Shown here piece by piece: positions 1-7,920 of a DNA stretch of 40,310 nt. Every line of letters starts with the position of its first letter. Within the stretch, counting starts at the first letter, position 1. A program made the position numbers and the translations under genes. The stretch covers positions 1-40,310 of the forward strand of contig JAFGKK010000072.1 of NCBI GenBank assembly GCA_016928575.1, in the 5' to 3' direction. The notes beneath the pieces were generated by a model. It did no database searches and was not told where the DNA came from. It worked only from the letters and a program-made list of their open reading frames with translations. Source of the DNA: Anaerolineales bacterium (GTDB lineage: Bacteria; Chloroflexota; Anaerolineae; Anaerolineales; RBG-16-64-43).

Positions 1-250
1 CGCCGGGGGTGATTTTAGCCGGCATCCATTGAATTATCAAAAATCACTGGATCCCGGCTTCGAACCCCGCTTCCCCCGCTTCCCCCGGCATAGAGCATGC
101 CGAGGGCGGGCGCGAGGGCGGGCGCGGGGGAGCCGCGCCGGGATAAAAAAAACAAGAACATCGATACTCTTTTTTGAGTTTTTTTCCATGGGATTAGACA
201 GCCTGAGCAGGTACCAATATCCATATGTGGGAATTTTACTGGGAGGAAGC
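1..250. other. Gene-free leader with small repeats
   Basis: No gene is supported here. An imperfect inverted repeat (ATCCATTGA at 24-32 against TCACTGGAT at 44-52) is followed by a perfect tandem duplication of the 12-mer GAGGGCGGGCGC at 102-125. This looks like a dispersed intergenic repeat rather than a promoter. The only functional signal is a GGGAGGA ribosome binding site at 241-247 serving the glycosidase that starts at 251. Confidence 0.5.
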
Positions 251-2665
251 ATGAGGAAACATAAATTCCTATCCAAGCTGGGTTGGTTGGGTTTATTTTT
301 ACTTGTGGCATGGGCTTGCATAGGGGGCGCCTCAACCCCTTTCTCGACCATGACGGCCATTCCGCCGACAGCAACGGCCGCTCCCGGCGCAACGGCCCGG
401 CAGGGAGCGGCGGAAACCTCTTCGGCTTCCCTTGATCCGTTCGTCGAACAGCGAGTGACGGAGCTCCTCGCGCAGATGACCCTGGAAGAAAAGATCGGCC
501 AGATGACCCAGCTTGCGAACCAGGATCCGTCGCAGGGTTGGCGGCTTCGTGACCCGCAAGTGGCGAAAGAAGCGCTGCTCGGCGGCGCCTTGGCCGGCGG
601 CGACGGCAATCCGGCCGGAGCCAACACCGCCGAGAACTGGTACGCGATGGTGGAAGCCTATCAGCGGGCGGCACTCTCGACCCGCCTGGGCATTCCGCTC
701 CTGTTCGGGATCGACGCCATGCACGGCAATGCGCACATGACCGGGACGACGATCTTCCCGCACAACGTCGGCCTGGGCGCCACGCGCAACCCGGAACTGA
801 TCCGGCAGGTGTGCCAAGTGACCGCGGCCGAGATGAACGCCGCGGGCCTGCGTTGGACCTTCGCCCCGGTCGTCGCCGTCCCGCAAGACGTGCGCTGGGG
901 CCGGACCTACGAGGGCTACGGAGAAGATACCGGACTGGTCGGCCAACTCGGCGCGGCTTGCCTCACGGGATTGCAGGGCGTCGAACTGACCGATCCCAAC
1001 ACCGTCGCGGGAACCCCGAAGCACTTTTTGGGCGACGGCGGCACGGCCTACGGCAGTTCGACCCAAAATATCTATCGGCCGTTCCTGCTCGACCAAGGCG
1101 TGGTCATGCTCGACGACGAAGAGATCGAGGAGCTCTTCCTGCCGCCCTACGAGCAGGCCGTGCGCGGCGGCGCCCGGATCATCATGGTCTCCTATTCGAG
1201 CACGCAGTCCGGGGGCAAGATGCACGGCAACCGGCACTGGCTGACCGACGTCCTCAAGACCCGGCTCGGATTCACCGGCTTTATCGTTTCCGACTTCGAC
1301 GGGATCGACCAGGTTGACTCAGACTACCGGTCGGCGCTCAAGCAGTCGATCAACGCCGGGATCGACATGGTGATGATGTCGGACGATTGGCGGGGATTCC
1401 AGTCCGACCTCCGGAGCCTTGTCCTGGGCGGCGAAGTTCCGCAACCTCGGATCGACGATGCCGTAAGAAGGATCCTGCGGGTTAAGTTCGAGATGGGCCT
1501 GTTCGAGAATCCGATGCCGCCTTCGGGAAAGTGGGAGAGCGTCGGGTGGGACGCCAACCGCGCCGTGGCCCGCCGGGCGGCGGCCGAATCGGCCGTCCTG
1601 CTCAAGACCGGCCCGGGCGTGCTGCCGATCGCGAAATCGGGCGAGACCGTCCTGCTCGCGGGCCGGGGCGCCGACGATATCGGCTTGGCCTCCGGCGGTT
1701 GGACCCTGACTTGGCAGGGCCAGCCCGGAAATGTGACCGCTGGCACCACGCTTATGGAAGCTTTGGAGGATCAGCTCGGCGGAAGCCTTTCCTACAGCCC
1801 GGACGCCGGCTTCTCCGGAGGCACCCGCGCCGACATCGGCATCGTCGTGGTTGCGGAGCCGCCTTACGCCGAGGGGGTCGGCGATTCCGCCGATCTCCGG
1901 CTTCCCACCGATGAGCTGGCCCTTATCCCGAGAATGAAGCCGCTGGTCCGGCGCCTGATCGTGGTGATTTATTCGGGCAGGCCGGTGCTGCTCGGCGGCA
2001 TCGGCAATCAGGCCGACGCGGTCATCGCCGCCTGGCTGCCCGGAACCGAGGCCGGCACGGGCTTGGCGGACGTCCTCCTGGGCGAAAAGGATTTCACGGG
2101 CACCACGCCATATACGTGGCCGAAGACTCCGAACGACGCGCCGCGCTTTGGGAAGGCCGCCTGCGAAGGCGCCGTTTACCCGTACGGCTACGGCCTCCGA
2201 TCCGACGGCGGCTTGTTGGGGTCGGCCGCCTGCTCCGCCGCCGATGGAGCCAAGGCGGCCGGATCCAACCTGGCTCTCCGCAAACCGGTCCGGGCTTCGT
2301 CCATCCAGCAGGATCCGGCGCTCCCCGATCCGGTAGCGCCGGAATACGCCGTGGACGGCGATACCGGCACGCGCTGGTCGAGCGCCTACGCCGATCCGCA
2401 GTGGATCCAGGTGGATCTGGGCGACGTGCACGAAATCGGCCGGGTAGTACTCCATTGGGAGGCGGCCTACGCCTCCGCGTTCCAGATCCAGGTTTCCGAT
2501 GACGGCGCCGCCTGGACGACGGTCTATTCCACCGACTTGGGATACGGCGGGGTCGATGATCTGGCGGTCTCCGGCCGCGGGCGTTATATCCGCATCTACG
2601 GCACCGCGCGGGGGACGCCGTACGGCTACTCGCTGTGGGAGTTCGAGGTGTACGGGCCTGCATAG
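251..2665 (+). CDS. Secreted glycoside hydrolase family 3 beta-glucosidase with C-terminal F5/8 type C domain
   Basis: Predicted 804-residue exported exo-acting beta-glucosidase/glucan glucohydrolase that removes terminal glucose from beta-glucans. The ATG at 251 follows GGGAGGA and opens a hydrophobic signal segment (residues about 8-22) ending at Cys23; the AWAC context is a poor lipobox, so lipidation is uncertain. GH3 signatures in order: TLEEKIGQMTQ, PLLFGIDAMHGN, YGEDTG, KHFLGDGG and GFIVSDFDGI, where Asp348 is the expected catalytic nucleophile. A second alpha/beta domain follows (residues about 430-640). From about residue 673 (NLALRKPVRASS) to the end is a discoidin/F5-8C fold (VDGDTGTRWSS, WIQVDLG, RYIRIYG), a likely carbohydrate-binding module. 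It stands alone with no sugar transporter beside it. The exact substrate (cellobiose, laminarin or xyloglucan fragments) cannot be told from sequence. Confidence 0.93.
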   Translation: MRKHKFLSKLGWLGLFLLVAWACIGGASTPFSTMTAIPPTATAAPGATARQGAAETSSASLDPFVEQRVTELLAQMTLEEKIGQMTQLANQDPSQGWRLRDPQVAKEALLGGALAGGDGNPAGANTAENWYAMVEAYQRAALSTRLGIPLLFGIDAMHGNAHMTGTTIFPHNVGLGATRNPELIRQVCQVTAAEMNAAGLRWTFAPVVAVPQDVRWGRTYEGYGEDTGLVGQLGAACLTGLQGVELTDPNTVAGTPKHFLGDGGTAYGSSTQNIYRPFLLDQGVVMLDDEEIEELFLPPYEQAVRGGARIIMVSYSSTQSGGKMHGNRHWLTDVLKTRLGFTGFIVSDFDGIDQVDSDYRSALKQSINAGIDMVMMSDDWRGFQSDLRSLVLGGEVPQPRIDDAVRRILRVKFEMGLFENPMPPSGKWESVGWDANRAVARRAAAESAVLLKTGPGVLPIAKSGETVLLAGRGADDIGLASGGWTLTWQGQPGNVTAGTTLMEALEDQLGGSLSYSPDAGFSGGTRADIGIVVVAEPPYAEGVGDSADLRLPTDELALIPRMKPLVRRLIVVIYSGRPVLLGGIGNQADAVIAAWLPGTEAGTGLADVLLGEKDFTGTTPYTWPKTPNDAPRFGKAACEGAVYPYGYGLRSDGGLLGSAACSAADGAKAAGSNLALRKPVRASSIQQDPALPDPVAPEYAVDGDTGTRWSSAYADPQWIQVDLGDVHEIGRVVLHWEAAYASAFQIQVSDDGAAWTTVYSTDLGYGGVDDLAVSGRGRYIRIYGTARGTPYGYSLWEFEVYGPA

Positions 2666-2721
2666 GTAGATCCGGCCGGAGCATGTTGCCCCGGGACCAG
2701 CAAGGGCGGGGAGGGGTAATG

Positions 2722-2836
2722 CCATCCCATCCTACCTCCCCCCAGAAGGATATTTTTCTTGTAAGAATATTTTCCCCTCCTCCCTTCCCGTATCGCGGGA
2801 AGGGAGGAGGGGGCAGGGGGAGGCAGGATGGGATGG
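2722..2836. repeat. Nested palindromic element (MITE-like)
   Basis: The 496 bp gap after the glycosidase holds no gene but a nested inverted repeat. The outer arms 2722-2742 and 2816-2836 match in 20 of 21 positions. The inner arms 2774-2790 and 2796-2812 are a perfect 17 bp inverted repeat with a 5 nt loop. AT-rich sequence that is itself partly self-complementary lies between left outer and left inner arms. The CCATCCCATCC end motif recurs at about 2901-2911, 26649-26660 and in altered form near 4226. It could be a small non-autonomous mobile element or a bidirectional terminator; no T-tract follows. Confidence 0.6.
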
Positions 2837-3000
2837 TCTCTCTCCTCCGCTCCGCGTTTTTCCACTGATAGAAGGCAGGGAGGAGGGGGCGGGAGCGGAG
2901 GGATGGGATGGTACAATGTGGCCGCAGTTGACCGGGCCGTTTCAGAACTCACTTCACGCTTTTCGTTTATAATGCCCGCACCCAGGGGGCCTCTTTGAAA

Positions 3001-3027
3001 CTCACTCACTCACTCACTCACTCACTC
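3001..3027. repeat. Tetranucleotide tandem repeat (CTCA)6CTC
   Basis: An uninterrupted run of six CTCA units plus CTC lies 134 bp before the start of the TadE-like gene. Perfect tetranucleotide runs are prone to slipped-strand length change. Its place between genes could alter promoter spacing of the pilin pair, but no promoter hexamers are recognised around it. Confidence 0.85.
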
Positions 3028-3161
3028 GTAACGGCAATCCGGTTGTCCGTTTTTTCGCAGATCCGCCGCCGCTCGGAGAGAATGGGATTCTCCGCCGGCG
3101 GTTTTGCATTAAATTCCGCAAGCGGCGGCGGGAATAATTCCGGCGCTGAAGGGAGGATGAC

Positions 3162-3575
3162 ATGAGAAAAGGCATGCTGACGGACGGGGCTGCGAGCAAC
3201 ATGGCTGAGGCGGCGATTTCGATGCCGGTGGTTCTGCTGGTGCTGATGTTCACGATCAACATCGCGCTCGCCTCCTACACCGCCATCGCGGCGGCCGGCG
3301 CGGTGAACTACGGGGCGCGGATCGGGGCGGTCACCCGCGAACAGCCCGAGCAGTGGGCCAAGGCGGCGGTGGAGAAGGCCTGGGGGCAATCCGGCGCGGG
3401 CGGCAGCTTCGCCTACTCGGTGCTGGTCAGCGAGCGGCCGGACGGGGTGGTGCTGGTGACGGGCAACTGGAGCTATCCGTCGGTCCTATCCGGGCTGTGC
3501 CGCTACTTCGACGGCTCGTGCCCGCTGAACTTCCAGGGGACGGTTGCGGCGATGTACCGGAAGGAGGGATACTGA
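3162..3575 (+). CDS. TadE-like pilus assembly protein
   Basis: A 137-residue protein of the TadE/TadG-like family, minor pseudopilin-type components of Flp (Tad) pili or related secreted structures. After a short N-terminal cytoplasmic segment comes the family hallmark: a Glu (E-A-A-I-S-M-P) immediately before a single membrane helix, residues about 20-45, resembling a prepilin peptidase site. The remainder is a small periplasmic domain with two Cys near the C-terminus (LCRYFDGSC). The start follows GAAGGGAGGATGAC, a good ribosome binding site. The next gene begins one base after its stop, so the two are co-translated. No tadA, tadB, tadC or flp gene is in the window, so the assembly machinery must lie elsewhere. 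Confidence 0.75.
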   Translation: MRKGMLTDGAASNMAEAAISMPVVLLVLMFTINIALASYTAIAAAGAVNYGARIGAVTREQPEQWAKAAVEKAWGQSGAGGSFAYSVLVSERPDGVVLVTGNWSYPSVLSGLCRYFDGSCPLNFQGTVAAMYRKEGY

Positions 3576-3576
3576 G

Positions 3577-4002
3577 ATGCGGATGCGAAGGGAGAGAGGC
3601 GCGACGCTGGCGCTGTACGCCGCGTTCCTGGTCCTGGTCGGCCTGCCGCTGATGGCGCTGACGGTCGATGCGAGCCGGGCGTACCTGGCGAACGTGCGGC
3701 TGCGGGGGGCGACCCAGGCGGGTTGCCTGGCGTACGTGAGGTCGCTCGATGCGGCGCATTTCATAGACACCGGGGAGACGCGCCTTTCCGGATCCGCCGC
3801 GGGGAACGCCTACCAGGTGTTCCTGCCCTCGGCTCCGCGGGGGGCGACGCTGGAGATCGTGCCGATGGAGAAGGACGGGCGGGTGGTGGCGCTGTGCACG
3901 GGGAAGTTGGAGTTCCACGGGATCATTCCGGTCGTCTCGGTGTTCCACCTGAAATCGGAGGCGGCGGCGAAGGCGGATTTCGCTACGGCGAGGAACTGGT
4001 AA
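3577..4002 (+). CDS. TadG-like pilus assembly protein, N-terminal region only
   Basis: A 141-residue protein starting MRMRRERGATLALYAAFL, typical of the TadG N-terminus: a basic segment, RGA, then one membrane helix (about residues 9-30) and VDASRAYLANVRLRGATQA, matching the VDxGRxxxxxxxLQxAADA-like pattern of the family. Full TadG proteins usually continue into a von Willebrand A domain; this one ends at about 140 residues, so it is a short form. The ATG at 3577 sits 8 nt after AAGGAGGG (3561-3568), which lies inside the end of the preceding gene. Function in pilus assembly is inferred from the family and from pairing with the TadE-like gene. Confidence 0.68.
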   Translation: MRMRRERGATLALYAAFLVLVGLPLMALTVDASRAYLANVRLRGATQAGCLAYVRSLDAAHFIDTGETRLSGSAAGNAYQVFLPSAPRGATLEIVPMEKDGRVVALCTGKLEFHGIIPVVSVFHLKSEAAAKADFATARNW

Positions 4003-4067
4003 GGCGGGTTTGCGCGAGCGCGGAATCCGTGCTTGAATGTCCGGGCAGAGAAAAAACCTCTTGGCCA

Positions 4068-4450
4068 TAAAAGGCACAAAGAGCACAAAATGAAAAAATA
4101 TATATCTGCTCAGCCTATCCCTCATCCGCCCTTCGGGCACCTTCTCCCAGCCCCACAACCGCGGAAAAAAAAGAATGTACTTATTCAAAGCCATCCATCT
4201 CGAGAGATGGGCTGGGAGAAGGATGGGATGAGGGGGTAATATCGGAGCGCGTATTTCTGCGCTTCTTCCTATCCATGAAGCAGGCTGAGAAGATACAAAA
4301 ATATATATTTTCTGTTCTTCTAGTGGCAAGGCAGGCGGGGAGTCGGAGAAATATCCTCGTAGGGAATAAAATAATTGGGGCACAAGAAGTACAAAGAACG
4401 GAAAAGAATTGGGATATCATTATGTCCTTTGTGTCATTTGTGGCAAGAAT
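4068..4450. repeat. Nested inverted-repeat region in a 617 bp gene-free gap
   Basis: No gene is supported between 4003 and 4619. The stretch is built of inverted repeats within one another. The innermost pair is CCTTCTCCCAGCCC (4140-4153) with GGGCTGGGAGAAGG (4209-4222), a perfect 14 bp match. Outside it CCCTCATCC (4119-4127) pairs with GGATGAGGG (4226-4234). Further out an AT-rich arm (about 4092-4116) pairs imperfectly with 4282-4312. A CACAAAG-rich segment near 4072-4090 has an inverted counterpart near 4430-4447. The composition is much more AT-rich than the genes. It resembles a fold-back or MITE-type insertion, possibly several nested. Confidence 0.5.
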
Positions 4451-4619
4451 AGCAAGGGGGCCAGGCCGGAATAATTCCTGGATGCCCGCTGAGATCACGC
4501 GGGCATGACGATCTTCTACTCGCAAAGGCAGTTGTCGCAACGATGAAAAAAAACACAAAAGTCGGACGGTGTTCCTCAACAAGCCAAGAATGTTTTCTTT
4601 CCTGAGAGAGGGAATAATC

Positions 4620-5600
4620 ATGAAATCTGTAAAGCTGGAAATTTGGACCTTGCTCTTAACGGTTGCGCTTGCAGCCTGCGAAGGGTCGGCGGGCACCGGC
4701 GGGGTGACGGTTCTCGCAAGCGGCGGAACGCTCGCGCCAACGCGCACTACCCATTTGACGTGGACCCCCACCCGGACGCTGACCCCGACCATCTCCCCGA
4801 CCGCAACCCAGGTGCCGGATCTGGAGATCGTCAACGCGCGGCTGCTCGACAACCGGTATACCCTGACCGGAGGGATATTTTTTCTCGGAAAGATACGGAA
4901 TAACACAAGCACGCCCATGCTATTGCCGGCGCGGGAAATCGCGTTTACTTTCTATTTTGAGGATTACCAGACATTCGGGGATATATTTTGGCATGACACG
5001 GTGGGTCCTCTCGGAGTGATGCCGGGGATTTTTGGGCAATCGGGCCCACAATCAAACTGTGTTCTATATCCCCATGAAGAAGGTGTTATCTTCTTTAGGC
5101 GTTTGCTTCTGGAGAAATTGGATGGATTTGCCGCGGTACGGGAAGAATTAGACGAATATGACGGACCTTTGGGGATGACATACACATACACCAGTACCTA
5201 CTCCCCGGCGCCGGAAATGCCGGATTATTATCATCCAAGTGTGGAAAACCTGGAATACAGAATCGACGGCGGGGTTATATATTTTGAATATGACATTTCT
5301 GTGCCGGCGCCGAAGAAAAAAGGGACGGATAGAGGAATGGTTATGGGGTTTTTAATATTGTATGATAAAAACGGCGATGTGCTCAATGTGTTATATCATG
5401 ATATTAGATCATTTCTCCCGTATGAAGCTCCATATGATCACTTGGTTCATATGCTTGGACAGGCGCCGGGAGGCGATGTCCCCTTTCAGTGGTACCGACT
5501 CATGGAATTTACCAAAGAGGATTTGGAAAAAGTTGACCATGTGGAAATGTTTTTTGAACTTCAGTATGAAGGCATTTGCTTTGAAAAACGCTATATATAG
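4620..5600 (+). CDS. Lipoprotein of unknown function with Thr/Pro linker
   Basis: A 326-residue predicted lipoprotein. The ATG at 4620 gives a signal peptide ending in a textbook lipobox LAAC with Cys20; an in-frame ATG farther upstream (4569) would bury the signal sequence. After the Cys comes a low-complexity linker rich in Thr and Pro (residues about 40-62), common in surface lipoproteins of Anaerolineae, then a globular part of roughly 260 residues beginning LEIVNARLLDNRYTLTGGIFFLGKIRN, which suggests a beta-sandwich of the kind found in FxLYD-like extracellular proteins. I recognise no catalytic motif. The codon and base composition is more AT-rich after position 4900 than in the first 300 bases. 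The following secreted protein gene lies 51 bp downstream and is probably co-transcribed. Confidence 0.7.
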   Translation: MKSVKLEIWTLLLTVALAACEGSAGTGGVTVLASGGTLAPTRTTHLTWTPTRTLTPTISPTATQVPDLEIVNARLLDNRYTLTGGIFFLGKIRNNTSTPMLLPAREIAFTFYFEDYQTFGDIFWHDTVGPLGVMPGIFGQSGPQSNCVLYPHEEGVIFFRRLLLEKLDGFAAVREELDEYDGPLGMTYTYTSTYSPAPEMPDYYHPSVENLEYRIDGGVIYFEYDISVPAPKKKGTDRGMVMGFLILYDKNGDVLNVLYHDIRSFLPYEAPYDHLVHMLGQAPGGDVPFQWYRLMEFTKEDLEKVDHVEMFFELQYEGICFEKRYI

Positions 5601-5651
5601 ATTGTGTTGCGATTATATCACTTTATTGCGCTCGTATAGGAGGAGTAGGCT

Positions 5652-6767
5652 ATGAGAAAAATCATAACAGCAACTTTGAGTATTTTGATTGGAGTTTGCT
5701 GCCACTTGTTAGTTGAGGAAGAGGTGGCGAAGGCTCAAGGGATTGATTATTGTAAAAAACCCGAAATAAAAATTACGGACCCCTTTTTAGAAGGATACTG
5801 GGATTATTCCGCTACAAAGGACGGCCCAGCATTCGTCCTGGACTACTACCAGGATCCCGGCCTGACCGGCGTCGATATCACGGTGACGATCCAGACCGCG
5901 CAATTAACAGCCACCTATTGGAAATGGGAAGACGTCTGCCAGCCGTATGAGGAATACCATGAAGGTGAGGAAGCTTGTACGTATGACGGTGAGCCGATGC
6001 CGGGCTTCGATTATGCCTACATCACGCGGACTTGCGTTCAACAGCCGCCGGAAAAAACCTATCGCTCAATTATTCCGAGTTCGCTTTACATCTGGTTGGA
6101 TTTGTCACTTCAAACAAGAGACCTTCTTGGACCAGGCCCTTATTTTGGCGGCTCGAAGACTCCCGTCCTCAGGTACCTCTATCCGGATCAGTGGGCTGTT
6201 ATTGTTGCCCGGCCGGGAGATATGATCATCGTCGAAGGGCCCGGTTTTTCGAATCCCGAAGACGTCACCGACTTTTTGAAGAAGAATAAGGATTACCTTG
6301 TCCTGGAATCCGACACTAAATCCTATCTCGTCGGCACGCGGATGCCCTTATCGTACTGGAGTATGATGAAATATCCGGCGATCGCGCTGGTTAATAACGG
6401 CAATTGCGTTGCCGGCCAAAACCGGACCGGGATGGACGCCGGGATGACTGCCCTCGCCGGCGGAGAGGGAATCTGCGTCTTCGAGAAAAAAGCATTTTTC
6501 AACAATGCGCTGAACGAATACAAAATCACAATGAGGGGGATCCCACTGGATTTGCCAGGGGAATGGTACATCGGAGTGAGTTTCTGGATGGAATCCGCGA
6601 CCTTCGACCGCGGCAACGGCCGCGAACCGGACGTGCCGGAGGAGATCCTCGCCGTATCGTCCGAGGATCAAGAAAGGCGGTATTCCTTCGAAAGTTACAT
6701 CATCCGCTCGGCACCGTGCAATCCGCAGGAGCCTGGAAGCTGTTGGGATCCGGAAGGGGGGGAGTAG
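5652..6767 (+). CDS. Secreted protein of unknown function
   Basis: A 371-residue protein with an N-terminal signal peptide: a short basic start, hydrophobic core (residues about 5-20) and a likely AKA|Q cleavage site near residue 29. A strong AGGAGG (5639-5644) precedes the ATG. The mature part has several Cys that could form disulphides (YCKKPE, EDVCQPY, EEACTYD, TRTCVQQ, NNGNCVAG, GEGICVFE, SAPCNPQEPGSCW) and many aromatic residues, as in extracellular beta-rich domains. I do not recognise the family. It lies directly behind the lipoprotein gene in the same direction, so the two may form one surface-exposed unit. Confidence 0.65.
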   Translation: MRKIITATLSILIGVCCHLLVEEEVAKAQGIDYCKKPEIKITDPFLEGYWDYSATKDGPAFVLDYYQDPGLTGVDITVTIQTAQLTATYWKWEDVCQPYEEYHEGEEACTYDGEPMPGFDYAYITRTCVQQPPEKTYRSIIPSSLYIWLDLSLQTRDLLGPGPYFGGSKTPVLRYLYPDQWAVIVARPGDMIIVEGPGFSNPEDVTDFLKKNKDYLVLESDTKSYLVGTRMPLSYWSMMKYPAIALVNNGNCVAGQNRTGMDAGMTALAGGEGICVFEKKAFFNNALNEYKITMRGIPLDLPGEWYIGVSFWMESATFDRGNGREPDVPEEILAVSSEDQERRYSFESYIIRSAPCNPQEPGSCWDPEGGE

Positions 6768-7227
6768 GATCCATGCAGGTGAGCGGCGATCTCTCCTCCT
6801 GGAACTGATAAGAAGGGCAGTCCCCTTTTTGTAGACAATGCTTTGCAGTCGTTTGATCGTCATTCGCGCGTGTTTTTGGCGGGAATCCAGAGTGGTGGGA
6901 GAATGGATCCCCGGAAACTCCACCTCTTGTTTCCAAGAGCAGGCGCGGGCAACTGTTCCCCGTGAAGCGACGGGCGACGATCCGGAGAATCCCTTTTACT
7001 CGTTTTACAAAACCCTGTTTCTTAAGTATGAGGGGCGTAAGTGCGATCTAGCCGTGATATCCGTCCCCCTCCTCTTTCCTCCCCCGTTAGCCAAAGAACA
7101 AAACCGCTAACGGGGGAGGAGGAATGGGACGGGCCGGCCGGCAACAATCCCGCAATAATTGCGTTTTTTCCAAAGGGGGTAGAATTACACTCATGGAGAA
7201 CGGAATCCTGACGGATGGAGCCGGGCC
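6768..7227. other. Gene-free gap with inverted repeat 7078-7119
   Basis: No convincing gene. A perfect 14 bp inverted repeat, CCTCCCCCGTTAGC at 7078-7091 and GCTAACGGGGGAGG at 7106-7119, surrounds a 14 nt loop. It shares the C-rich arm and CCCCGTTA core with the hairpin at 21427-21476. A possible weak promoter for rpe (TTGCGT at 7159-7164 and TAGAAT at 7180-7185, spacing 15) is too poor to call. Confidence 0.5.
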
Positions 7228-7920
7228 ATGCCGCGCACGGTGAAAATTGCCCCTTCGATCCTGGCCGCCGATTTCCTGAACCTCGGGGATCAGGTCTCGC
7301 AGGCGCTGGCCGCCGGCGCGGAATTCATCCACATGGACGTGATGGACGGCCAGTTCGTGCCGAACATCTCCGTCGGACCGCTGGTGGTGGAAGCGCTGGC
7401 GCCGATGGTGCACGCGGCCGGCGCCGTCGTCGACGTCCACCTGATGATCGACGAGCCGGAGCGGTTCGTCCCCGCCTTCGCCCTGGCGGGCGCCGACATC
7501 ATCACCATCCAGGTGGAAGCCTCCAAGGACGTGATCGGCACGCTCAAGGCGATCCGCACCCACAAGGCGCGCCCCGGGCTGACCCTGCGGCCGAAGACCC
7601 CCCTGCTTTCGATCCAGGCCGCCATGGCCCACGCGGATCTGGTGCTGGTGATGTCGGTCGAACCCGGGTTCGGCGGGCAGAAGTTCCTGCCGGAGAGTCC
7701 GGCGCGGGTGCGCCGGATCCGCGAGTGGCTGGACGCCGCCGGATCGGACGCCGAGCTGGAAGTGGACGGGGGAATCAACACGGAGACGGCGCCGCTCCTG
7801 GCGGAAGCCGGGGCCAGCGTGCTGGTGGCCGGAGTATCCGTCTTCCGGGCGGGTGTTCCCATCGGCGAGGCCGTCCGCTCCCTGCGCGAGGCGGCCAACC
7901 GCGCCGCCCGAAAAGCATGA
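7228..7920 (+). CDS. rpe: Ribulose-phosphate 3-epimerase
   Basis: Interconverts ribulose 5-phosphate and xylulose 5-phosphate in the cytoplasmic pentose phosphate pathway. The 230-residue length is the family norm. Visible motifs of the TIM barrel: KIAPSILAADFLNL at the start (catalytic Asp in AAD), FIHMDVMDGQFVPNIS (metal-binding His/Asp, HMDVMDG), DVHLMID (metal His), MSVEPGFGGQKF (catalytic loop), and ELEVDGGIN with the second catalytic Asp, followed by a GVSVF phosphate-binding turn near the end. The ATG at 7228 follows GGAG with 7 nt spacing. Its stop overlaps the start of the GGDEF gene by 4 nt (ATGA), so the two are translationally coupled, an unexpected pairing of metabolism and signalling. 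Confidence 0.96.
   Translation: MPRTVKIAPSILAADFLNLGDQVSQALAAGAEFIHMDVMDGQFVPNISVGPLVVEALAPMVHAAGAVVDVHLMIDEPERFVPAFALAGADIITIQVEASKDVIGTLKAIRTHKARPGLTLRPKTPLLSIQAAMAHADLVLVMSVEPGFGGQKFLPESPARVRRIREWLDAAGSDAELEVDGGINTETAPLLAEAGASVLVAGVSVFRAGVPIGEAVRSLREAANRAARKA

Noticed and set aside
50-80. T-loop-like TTCGAA suggesting a tRNA 3' end
   Set aside because: No acceptor or anticodon stems can be built around it; it fits the surrounding repeat sequence better.
6838-7110. 90-codon plus-strand frame before rpe
   Set aside because: No ribosome binding site, low-complexity translation, and it ends within the 7078-7119 inverted repeat.
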